A stretch of 35,632 bases of DNA. Source: an uncultured Blautia sp. GTDB taxonomy: Bacteria; Bacillota; Clostridia; Lachnospirales; Lachnospiraceae. Shown one piece after another: positions 8,583 to 14,860 of this stretch. How positions within the stretch are numbered: the stretch's first letter is position 1; every line of letters starts with the position of its first letter. The notes under the pieces are model-generated. The model worked only from the letters and a program-made list of their open reading frames with translations. It was not told the origin of the DNA and made no database searches. Position numbers and translations under genes: made by a program. The stretch is from NCBI GenBank assembly GCA_900539145.1, contig UQAX01000027.1:1-35632 (forward strand), given 5' to 3'.

Positions 8583-9068
8583 ATGGCAAAAGTAGAACTT
8601 AAAAAACCTGTCGTAGAAGAGATTTCCAACAGCATTAAAGATGCAGCAGCAGTAGTTTTAGTAAACTACAAAGGTATCAATGTTGAACAGGATACACAGA
8701 TGCGTAAGGAATTAAGAGAAGCTGGAGTTGTATACAAAGTTTACAAAAACACAATGATGAACTTTGCATTCAAAGGAACAGCTTGTGAAGATTTATGCCA
8801 GCATTTAGAAGGAACAAATGCTTTAGCTGTATGTACAGAAGATGCAACAGCACCGGCAAGAATTCTGGCTAAATACGCAAAAACAGTTCCAACACTGGAA
8901 TTAGTAGCAGGTGTTGTAGAAAACACTTACTATGATAAGGCAGGAATCGAAGCACTTTCCCAGGTTCCTTCAAGAGAAGAACTTCTTGGAAAATTGCTTG
9001 GAAGTATCCAGTCACCTATTACAAACTTCGCTCGTGTGCTTAATCAGATTGCTGAACAGCAGGCTTAA
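8583..9068 (+). CDS. rplJ: 50S ribosomal protein L10
   Basis: 161 residues, the base of the L7/L12 stalk that recruits translation factors. The N-terminal half carries the 23S rRNA-binding domain (VLVNYKGINVEQDTQMRKEL, then YKVYKNTMMNFAF). The C-terminal helix (about 130-161) ends in ITNFARVLNQIAEQQ and binds L7/L12 dimers. AAGGAGGTG precedes the ATG. It is controlled by the leader just upstream. rplK and rplA, which usually precede it, are not in this window. Confidence 0.97.
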   Translation: MAKVELKKPVVEEISNSIKDAAAVVLVNYKGINVEQDTQMRKELREAGVVYKVYKNTMMNFAFKGTACEDLCQHLEGTNALAVCTEDATAPARILAKYAKTVPTLELVAGVVENTYYDKAGIEALSQVPSREELLGKLLGSIQSPITNFARVLNQIAEQQA

Positions 9069-9139
9069 GAAGCGGTTTGTATAAGAAGCCTATAAGGCAG
9101 AGAACAATAATTTATATGAAAAATTGGAGGTAAATAATA

Positions 9140-9514
9140 ATGGCAAAATTAACAACAGCTGAATTTATTGAAGCTATCAAAGAATTATCCGTATTAGAAT
9201 TAAACGAATTAGTAAAAGCTTGTGAAGAAGAATTTGGTGTATCTGCAGCAGCAGGTGTTGTAGTTGCAGCAGCAGGCGGTGCAGCAGAAGCAGCAGAAGA
9301 AAAAGATGAGTTCGACGTAGAATTAACAGAAGTTGGACCAAACAAAGTTAAAGTTATCAAAGTTGTTCGTGAAGCAACAGGCTTAGGCTTAAAAGAAGCT
9401 AAAGAAGTTGTAGACGGAGCTCCTAAAGTATTAAAAGAAGGCGCATCTAAAGCAGAAGCTGAAGAAATCAAAACAAAACTTGAAGCAGAAGGCGCTAAAG
9501 TTACTCTTAAATAA
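9140..9514 (+). CDS. rplL: 50S ribosomal protein L7/L12
   Basis: 124 residues: an N-terminal dimerization helix, an Ala/Val/Gly-rich hinge (about 36-55), and the C-terminal factor-binding domain with KVIKVVREATGLGLKEAKE and VDGAPKVLKEG. Codon use is strongly biased, as expected for a highly expressed gene. GGAGG lies about 9 nt before the ATG. It forms an operon with rplJ and ends at the terminator at 9531. Confidence 0.98.
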   Translation: MAKLTTAEFIEAIKELSVLELNELVKACEEEFGVSAAAGVVVAAAGGAAEAAEEKDEFDVELTEVGPNKVKVIKVVREATGLGLKEAKEVVDGAPKVLKEGASKAEAEEIKTKLEAEGAKVTLK

Positions 9515-9530
9515 TTTGAGTAAAATATTA

Positions 9531-9563
9531 AACCCCATTGTCATTTGGCAATGGGGTTGCTTT
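9531..9563. terminator. bidirectional terminator after rplL
   Basis: AACCCCATTG (9531-9540) pairs perfectly with CAATGGGGTT (9549-9558) around an 8-nt loop. It is T-rich on both strands, so it may also end the minus-strand GntR transcript arriving from 9598. Confidence 0.8.
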
Positions 9564-9597
9564 AATTCATAGGAAATTGCATTGCTGTGCAATCTTT

Positions 9598-10236
9598 CTA
9601 CTCTTTCGGATACATAAACTCCTGCACCCTTCTGTAACAGTCTTCATTTCCGGTATAATAAAAGATATCATTCAAACGAAATACGGCTTTCGGTCCGGGA
9701 GACATAATGATATTTCCGTTTCGCTTTATTGCAATGACGGTAGCAAAGGTTTCCTGCCAGAAGTTGACTTCTGCAATGGATTTGTTTAAATAAGGCGTTT
9801 CTTCTGAAATAATCAATTCATGTGGAATAAAGGGGTTCGTTGCCCGATAACATTCTATTTGCTCAATGAGCTCTGTCAGATGCTTTTGCAGTTCTTTATT
9901 TTCCTGTTTTTGTCGCTCCACACTATCCATAATTTTGCTTTTCAGAGAATAAATAGATTGCGTCTGCTGATGTTGAGACAGAAAATTTTTAGCGTTTAAT
10001 ATAGATTTAATGATTACGCCGCTGTTTTTTTCTACTTCTACAATGTCCCAATCTGCCAATACACAGACAGCCCGTCTGGCAGTTTCCGATGAAACATTAT
10101 ATCTGCTTCCGATAGAGGAGCGAGCATAAATTTTTTCCCCTTCCTTGTAAGTGCCTTCCACTATCTGATATGCAATGTCGGCAGCTATCTGCTCATATTT
10201 TGGAATATTGCCCGTTTTTTCTTTTTTTCCTTCCAT
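9598..10236 (-). CDS. GntR-family regulator with C-terminal RCK_C domain (BusR-like)
   Basis: 212 residues. The winged helix of the GntR family is at about 10-78 (YEQIAADIAYQIVEGTYKEG, then NVSSETARRAVCVLADWDIV). A coiled coil (about 93-130) and an RCK_C/TrkA_C domain (about 138-210, SIAEVNFWQETFATVIAIKR and IIMSPGPKAVFRLNDIFYYTG) follow. The order GntR - coiled coil - RCK_C is that of BusR of lactococci and streptococci, which binds c-di-AMP through RCK_C and represses an osmolyte transporter. By analogy this protein may sense c-di-AMP and control the divergent permease; that is inference. AGGG lies about 7 nt before the ATG on the minus strand. Confidence 0.85.
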   Translation of the reverse strand: MEGKKEKTGNIPKYEQIAADIAYQIVEGTYKEGEKIYARSSIGSRYNVSSETARRAVCVLADWDIVEVEKNSGVIIKSILNAKNFLSQHQQTQSIYSLKSKIMDSVERQKQENKELQKHLTELIEQIECYRATNPFIPHELIISEETPYLNKSIAEVNFWQETFATVIAIKRNGNIIMSPGPKAVFRLNDIFYYTGNEDCYRRVQEFMYPKE

Positions 10237-10307
10237 AAGTTTCCCTCATCTGTTTTGTAGTCTTTTTTCTATTTTAAACCATTTTTGTAATTATTGCAAA
10301 ATACATC

Positions 10308-10346
10308 TTGCAAAACTGACAACTTAATAATATAATAAAGTTGTCA
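10308..10346 (+). promoter_or_regulatory. permease promoter with flanking operator-like palindrome
   Basis: Promoter TTGCAA (10308-10313), 17 bp, TATAAT (10331-10336). A perfect 9-bp inverted repeat, TGACAACTT (10317-10325) and AAGTTGTCA (10338-10346), brackets the -10 box with a 12-bp spacer. Binding there would block RNA polymerase. The regulator encoded next door is the natural candidate. Confidence 0.75.
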
Positions 10347-10391
10347 AAGATAACAAGGTAGTGTTTTAACAGAGAAAAGTAGGTGTTGGTT

Positions 10392-11798
10392 ATGAAGAAA
10401 AAAGGATTAGGAAAATTAGATGCAATCACTCTTGCATTTGGAGCTATGATTGGTTGGGGCTGGGTGGTAATGTCCGGTGAATGGATTACAAAGGCCGGCA
10501 CCTTTGGTGCGATTTTAGCTTTTATCTTAGGCGGTATTATGGTTTTGTTTGTAGGAAAGGTTTACGCAGAGCTTACGTCAGCTATGCCGAGAAACGGAGG
10601 ATGTCAGGAGTTTTCTAAACGTGCATTTGGAAAAAAGGCATCCTTTATTTGTACATGGAGTATGATTTTGGGATACATTGCGGTAATTGCTTTTGAGGCA
10701 GTTGCTTTTCCGAGTGTTTTGCAGTATCTTTTCCCCGGTTATGTAAAAGGGTATATGTACACCGTAAACGGTTCTGATATTTATGCCACATGGGTGCTGG
10801 TAGGTGTTATCAGTTCCTTGTCTGTGGCGGCAGTCAATTATTTCGGCACAAAAAATGCAGCTTTGCTTCAGACGGTCTGCACTTTCATTATTGCGGCAGT
10901 GGGATTGGCTTTGATGGGCGGTTCGGCAGTAAACGGAAGTATGGCAAATATTGATGCTCCGGTTGTAAACGGAGCGGCAGGAATTATTACCGTAGCAGTA
11001 ATGACTCCGTTTATGCTTATGGGATTTGATGTTATTCCTCAGGCGGCAGGAGAAATGAATATTCCTTATAAAAAAATAGGAAAGCTTTTGGTTTTATCTG
11101 TTGTAATGGCAATTTTCTGGTATGCGATGATTATTTTCGGAGTTTCTCTTTCTATGACAAGCGGTGAGCTTGCTGTATCAGGAATGGCATCTGCTGATGC
11201 CATGCAGAAAGCCTATATGGGCAGCGCCATTGCTTCTAAGGTTTTGATTATGGGTGGCATTTGCGGAATTATTACCAGTTGGAACTCTTTCTATGTAGGA
11301 TGCAGCCATGCGATTTGTGCAATGGCAGAAGAGGGAATGCTTCCGTCATTTCTGGCTAAGAAGCATAAAAAGTACGGAACACCTATGAATGCGATTTTAC
11401 TAATTGCAGCAGTGACTTCACTTGCACCGTTCTTAGGTGAAAATATGCTGACGTGGTTGTCGAATGCAGGAGCTTTTGCCATTGTAATTGCCTACTTTAT
11501 TGTATCTGCTTCTTTTATTAAACTGAGAAGAAAAGAGCCTCAGATGGAAAGAGCGTACAAAGTAAAATATGGTATGTTTACAGGTATTGCGGCAGTGGTT
11601 TCCTGCGGAGTTATGCTTTTTATGTATATACCGGGCGCTCCGGCGGCTATGTCTGTTTATGAATGGAGTATTGTTCTGATGTGGGTGGCATTGGGAGTTG
11701 TGTTCTATATGGCAGCTATGAAAAAACAGAAAGCAGGAGTGGTATACCATACAAAACGTTTGATAGTGAAACAGGCAGTGTTTATGGGAATGAAATAA
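10392..11798 (+). CDS. APC-superfamily amino acid permease
   Basis: 468 residues with about 12 hydrophobic membrane segments. The first helix, AITLAFGAMIGWGWVV, carries the unwound glycine-rich segment typical of APC amino acid/polyamine transporters. The following EFSKRAFGKKASF fits the cytoplasmic loop after helix 2. It probably imports an amino acid or exchanges related compounds; the substrate cannot be read from the sequence. The ATG at 10392 is chosen over a GTG at 10383 because TAGGTG lies about 8 nt before it. It is divergent from the GntR/RCK_C gene and transcribed from the promoter within the palindrome. Confidence 0.88.
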   Translation: MKKKGLGKLDAITLAFGAMIGWGWVVMSGEWITKAGTFGAILAFILGGIMVLFVGKVYAELTSAMPRNGGCQEFSKRAFGKKASFICTWSMILGYIAVIAFEAVAFPSVLQYLFPGYVKGYMYTVNGSDIYATWVLVGVISSLSVAAVNYFGTKNAALLQTVCTFIIAAVGLALMGGSAVNGSMANIDAPVVNGAAGIITVAVMTPFMLMGFDVIPQAAGEMNIPYKKIGKLLVLSVVMAIFWYAMIIFGVSLSMTSGELAVSGMASADAMQKAYMGSAIASKVLIMGGICGIITSWNSFYVGCSHAICAMAEEGMLPSFLAKKHKKYGTPMNAILLIAAVTSLAPFLGENMLTWLSNAGAFAIVIAYFIVSASFIKLRRKEPQMERAYKVKYGMFTGIAAVVSCGVMLFMYIPGAPAAMSVYEWSIVLMWVALGVVFYMAAMKKQKAGVVYHTKRLIVKQAVFMGMK

Positions 11799-11813
11799 AA
11801 ACATAAAAAACTA

Positions 11814-11856
11814 TTGACAAATGCAAAGAATTAGCATAAACTAACTTTAGTAAGTT
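11814..11856 (+). promoter_or_regulatory. feoA promoter with iron-box-like motif
   Basis: TTGACA (11814-11819), 17 bp, TAAACT (11837-11842). TTAGCATAAACTAA (11831-11844) covers the -10 and has TTAG/CTAA inverted ends. Next to it lies AACTT-TAGT-AAGTT (11843-11856). The same 14-mer occurs before feoB. The form recalls DtxR/IdeR-type boxes, so an iron-responsive DtxR-family repressor is likely; that part is inference. Confidence 0.7.
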
Positions 11857-11887
11857 GCAAATAACTAAAAGGAAATGGAGCGTGTCA

Positions 11888-12106
11888 ATGGTTATGAGTT
11901 TATCAGAAGCGCAAGAAGGAAAAGAATATATTGTAAAAGGTATTGCCACAGAGGATGAGGAACTGGATGCGTTCTTGTTTTCTCTGGGATGTTACAGCGG
12001 TGAGCCTGTTACCGTGATTTCAAAGCGGAAAGGCGGCTGTGTAGTTTCTTTAAAAGATGCCAGATATAACATGGATACAGATTTGGCACAGGCTATTTTG
12101 GTATAA
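11888..12106 (+). CDS. feoA: ferrous iron transport protein A
   Basis: About 72 residues, an SH3-like FeoA domain (MSLSEAQEGKEYIVKGI, then LFSLGCYSGEPVTVISKRKG and GGCVVSLKDARYNMD). FeoA is a small cytosolic partner of the FeoB iron channel. The start at 11888 was chosen because GGAG (11877-11880) sits 7 nt before it; the frame is open further upstream, but that part lies in the promoter. Fe(II) uptake with feoB follows after 138 bp. Confidence 0.9.
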   Translation: MVMSLSEAQEGKEYIVKGIATEDEELDAFLFSLGCYSGEPVTVISKRKGGCVVSLKDARYNMDTDLAQAILV

Positions 12107-12109
12107 GTA

Positions 12110-12168
12110 AGATATAGACTGCGGTGGATGGAAATTCGGTCAGCGAAGTCGTCCGCCGCAGATATAGA
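12110..12168. repeat. hairpin flanked by 9-bp direct repeats between feoA and feoB
   Basis: AGATATAGA occurs at 12110-12118 and 12160-12168. Between them, arms 12119-12130 and 12150-12161 pair over 12 bp as RNA (two G-U pairs), with an inner TTCG/CGAA stem. It may be a small palindromic insertion or a regulatory RNA hairpin. Confidence 0.5.
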
Positions 12169-12192
12169 ATTCTGTAAAAGGAGTTCTTTTTT
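12166..12192 (+). terminator. probable terminator after feoA
   Basis: AGAATTC (12166-12172) pairs with GAGTTCT (12181-12187) including one G-U, with an 8-nt loop, and a run of six T at 12187-12192. It suggests that feoA and feoB are at least partly separate transcripts. Confidence 0.55.
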
Positions 12193-12204
12193 AAAAAATA
12201 TGAG

Positions 12205-12218
12205 TTAGCATAAACTAA
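12205..12218 (+). promoter_or_regulatory. second iron-box-like motif, before feoB
   Basis: TTAGCATAAACTAA, identical over 14 bp to the motif at 11831-11844. It holds the same TAAACT that serves as -10 for feoA. The -35 region here is poor (TTTTTA at 17 bp), so promoter activity is less sure than the operator role. Confidence 0.6.
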
Positions 12219-12244
12219 TTCAAACAAAGAAGGAGATAAGGGTT

Positions 12245-14242
12245 ATGAGAATTGCACTGGCAGGAAATCCAAACAGTGGGAAAACCACAATGTATAATGC
12301 CCTCACAGGAAGAAACGAACGAGTGGGAAACTGGGCAGGTGTTACGGTAGACAAAAAAGAAAGTCCTATTCGGAAAGGTTATTTTGAGGGAGCGGAAGAA
12401 TTAATTGCCGTAGATTTGCCGGGGGCATATTCCATGTCACCCTTTACATCAGAGGAGAGCATTACCAGCAGTTATGTAAAAAATGAAAGTCCGGATGCGG
12501 TAATTAACATTGTAGATGCTACGAATTTAAGCAGGAGTTTGTTTTTTACTACGCAGCTTTTAGAATTGGGAATTCCTATGGTAATTGCCTTGAATAAAAG
12601 TGATATCACACAGAAGAAAAAGACAGAAATTGATATCCGTCTGTTATCTGAGAGGCTGGGGTGTCCGGTTATTCAAACGGTATCCACGTCAGCAGGTCAT
12701 GAAGGATTAAAACAGGTGGTAAGTAAAGCGGCGGCGTTAAAGGGCTGTGAGCAAAAAGCGCCTTATGTTCAGGGAGACATTAATCTTCAGAATAAAGCGG
12801 AAGTAGAAGCGGCAGACAGAAAGCGTTTTGCTTTTGTAAACAGTATTGTAAAAGAAGTAGAAAAGAGAAAAGTTTTTACAAGGGATAAAAATAAACAGGA
12901 CAAAATTGATGCTGTTCTTACCAATAAGTTTGTGGGAATTCCCATTTTCGCAGCGGTGATGTTTCTTGTATTTTACATTTCCCAGTCCACAGTAGGGACT
13001 TGGATTGCTGACTGGCTGGTAGGCTGGATAGAAGCATTTCAAGGCTGGGCAGCGGGAATGGTGGAAAATGCAGATCCATTTTTGCAGGCGCTCTTGGTAG
13101 ACGGTATCATTGGCGGAGTAGGCGCTGTGGTAGGATTTCTGCCTCTTGTAATGGTTATGTATTTCCTTATTGCCCTCTTAGAAGACTGTGGATATATGGC
13201 AAGGGCAACGGTTGTGCTGGATCCGATTTTTAAAAGAGTGGGACTTTCCGGTAAATCTGTTATTCCTATGGTAATCGGTACAGGGTGTGCAATTCCGGGG
13301 ATTATGTCCTGCCGAACCATTCGTAATGAAAGAGAGCGTAGAGCAACGGCTATGCTGACACCGTTTATGCCTTGCGGGGCAAAATTACCGGTTATTGCTC
13401 TATTTGCAGGAGCGTTTTTTGCAGATGCGGCGTGGGTAGGGCCGATGATGTATCTGGTGGGAATTGTATTGATTTTCTTAGGGGCTCTTTTAGTGAAGAA
13501 AATTACAGGATATAAATTCAGAAAATCCTTCTTTATTATAGAGCTTCCAGAATATAAAGCTCCAAGCTTAAAAAGAGCAACCTTGTCTATGCTTTCCCGT
13601 GGTAAGGCATATATTGTAAAAGCGGGAACAATTATTTTGGTATGCAATACAGTGGTACAGATTATGCAGAGCTTTAACTGGCAGTTTCAGGTTGTGGAAG
13701 AGGGAATGGAAAATACATCTATTCTGGCATCTGTTGCATCTCCCTTTGCCGTACTTTTAATTCCGTTGGGATTTGGCGTATGGCAGCTGGCGGCGGCAGC
13801 CATTACCGGATTTATTGCAAAAGAAAATGTAGTGGGAACATTGGCAGTTGTCTATGGGCTTACGAATTTTATTGATACAGAGAAATTGGCATTGGTGGGA
13901 GGCGGAAACGAAGTTGCCGCAGTTATGGGACTGACGAAAGTGGCGGCTTTGGCATATCTGATGTTTAACCTTTTTACACCGCCTTGCTTTGCGGCTCTTG
14001 GAGCAATGAACTCTGAAATGCAGGATAAAAAATGGCTGTGGGGCGGTATTGCTTTACAGCTGGGAACAGGATATAGCGTTGCGTTTTTGGTATATCAGAT
14101 TGGAACACTGATAACAACAGGCTCATTGGGAGCAGGTTTTCTTCCGGGATTGGCAGCAGTACTTGCCATGGCAGGTGTTTTAGTTGTATTATCAAGGAAA
14201 ACACAGAAAACATTTGGTGAAAAATACAGCTTGCACGTATAG
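12245..14242 (+). CDS. feoB: ferrous iron transport protein B
   Basis: 665 residues. The N-terminal G domain has G1 GNPNSGKTT (7-15), G3 DLPG (57-60) and G4 NKSD (117-120). The membrane part has about eight or more helices and the two Gate regions; GTGCAIPGIMSCRTI and TPFMPCGAKLPV carry the conserved cysteines proposed for iron passage. It moves Fe(II) into the cell, driven or gated by GTP. GGAG lies about 10 nt before the ATG. The length is at the short end of the family, and no helical FeoC fusion is seen. A small FeoB-associated protein follows 25 bp later, in the usual order. Confidence 0.97.
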   Translation: MRIALAGNPNSGKTTMYNALTGRNERVGNWAGVTVDKKESPIRKGYFEGAEELIAVDLPGAYSMSPFTSEESITSSYVKNESPDAVINIVDATNLSRSLFFTTQLLELGIPMVIALNKSDITQKKKTEIDIRLLSERLGCPVIQTVSTSAGHEGLKQVVSKAAALKGCEQKAPYVQGDINLQNKAEVEAADRKRFAFVNSIVKEVEKRKVFTRDKNKQDKIDAVLTNKFVGIPIFAAVMFLVFYISQSTVGTWIADWLVGWIEAFQGWAAGMVENADPFLQALLVDGIIGGVGAVVGFLPLVMVMYFLIALLEDCGYMARATVVLDPIFKRVGLSGKSVIPMVIGTGCAIPGIMSCRTIRNERERRATAMLTPFMPCGAKLPVIALFAGAFFADAAWVGPMMYLVGIVLIFLGALLVKKITGYKFRKSFFIIELPEYKAPSLKRATLSMLSRGKAYIVKAGTIILVCNTVVQIMQSFNWQFQVVEEGMENTSILASVASPFAVLLIPLGFGVWQLAAAAITGFIAKENVVGTLAVVYGLTNFIDTEKLALVGGGNEVAAVMGLTKVAALAYLMFNLFTPPCFAALGAMNSEMQDKKWLWGGIALQLGTGYSVAFLVYQIGTLITTGSLGAGFLPGLAAVLAMAGVLVVLSRKTQKTFGEKYSLHV

Positions 14243-14267
14243 CGGCATATATTGGAAAGGAGCATAT

Positions 14268-14447
14268 ATGGCAAATTTATTGGTGGCAGGAATTTTGCTT
14301 TTGGCAGTGGGAGTGGCAGTGGCTTATATTGTAAAAGCGAAAAAGAGCGGTACAAAATGTATCGGGTGTCCGTCAGGGGGCTGCTGTTCTAAAAAAGGCG
14401 GCTGCCATGGGGGATGCGACTGTGAAAGTCATGGTATGGATAAATAA
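14268..14447 (+). CDS. FeoB-associated Cys-rich membrane protein
   Basis: 59 residues. One N-terminal membrane helix (about 2-23) is followed by a short basic stretch and a cysteine-rich tail (CIGCPSGGCCSKKGGCHGGC, then DCES). This is the small protein often found after feoB in Firmicutes. Its role is not known; metal binding or help to FeoB is suggested by the cysteines. AAAGGAG lies 5 nt before the ATG at 14268; the open frame extends further upstream into feoB, but that is not likely to be used. Confidence 0.85.
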   Translation: MANLLVAGILLLAVGVAVAYIVKAKKSGTKCIGCPSGGCCSKKGGCHGGCDCESHGMDK

Positions 14448-14460
14448 GAGATGAAAAGGA

Positions 14461-14495
14461 GGGTCTGCGTCTTGTAAAAGGCGCAGGCTCTTTTT
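14461..14495 (+). terminator. terminator of the feo genes
   Basis: A 13-bp stem (14461-14473 / 14478-14490, three G-U pairs) with a GTAA loop, then TTTTT (14491-14495), just after the Cys-rich gene. Confidence 0.9.
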
Positions 14496-14520
14496 GCGCA
14501 GCCGATTACTCTGAATGGTT

Positions 14521-14715
14521 TGTTACATTGGATTTGAAAAAAGTAACAGTTCAGCCATATCAGCTCGAATTGGTGGTTTCACCACCTATACGCTGCAATG
14601 CAGCGCAAATTCTCGCTTATGGCAGAGCGCCATATACAAATCCAACAAAATTGTCTTGTTGCAAGCAAGCTTGCTAATCCATTTTTGTTGGATTTGTGCA
14701 TGGCTGAACTGTTAC
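14521..14715. repeat. nested palindromic element between feo and rpoB
   Basis: The outer arms GTAACAGTTCAGCCAT (14543-14558) and its exact complement (14700-14715) enclose 141 bp. Inside are further hairpins: GGTGG/CCACC (14572-14586), CGCTGC/GCAGCG (14591-14605), TATGGC/GCCATA (14618-14634), a 15-bp perfect stem (14636-14650 / 14683-14697), and GCAAGC/GCTTGC (14661-14674) in its loop. TTGGATTTG occurs at 14528 and 14688. It has no convincing gene. It may be a mobile palindromic repeat or a structured RNA. Confidence 0.75.
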
Positions 14716-14735
14716 GAAAAAAATAAGGAAAGCTA

Positions 14736-14764
14736 TTGACACTGTTGACAAAAGGTGATATAGT
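14736..14764 (+). promoter_or_regulatory. rpoBC promoter
   Basis: TTGACA (14736-14741), 17 bp, TATAGT (14759-14764), with TG one base before the -10. A second TTGACA at 14745 is too close to use. The leader then holds a small GGCA/TGCC hairpin (14782-14794) and AGGAGTCT/AGACTCCT (14796-14803 / 14813-14820), which lacks a T run. Confidence 0.85.
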
Positions 14765-14860
14765 GAGAAATGCACTATTATGGCAAGTTATGCCTAGGAG
14801 TCTATAAAAAAGAGACTCCTGCATTAATTTAAATTAAAACATACAAGGGGTGAAACGTCA

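Noticed and set aside
9112..9471. Minus-strand frame opposite rplL
   Set aside because: Low-complexity Ala/Ser/Thr translation caused by the biased codons of rplL on the other strand.
14515..14824. Open frames on both strands in the feo-rpoB gap
   Set aside because: They follow the arms of the palindromic element, so both strands read alike; no ribosome-binding site and no family resemblance.
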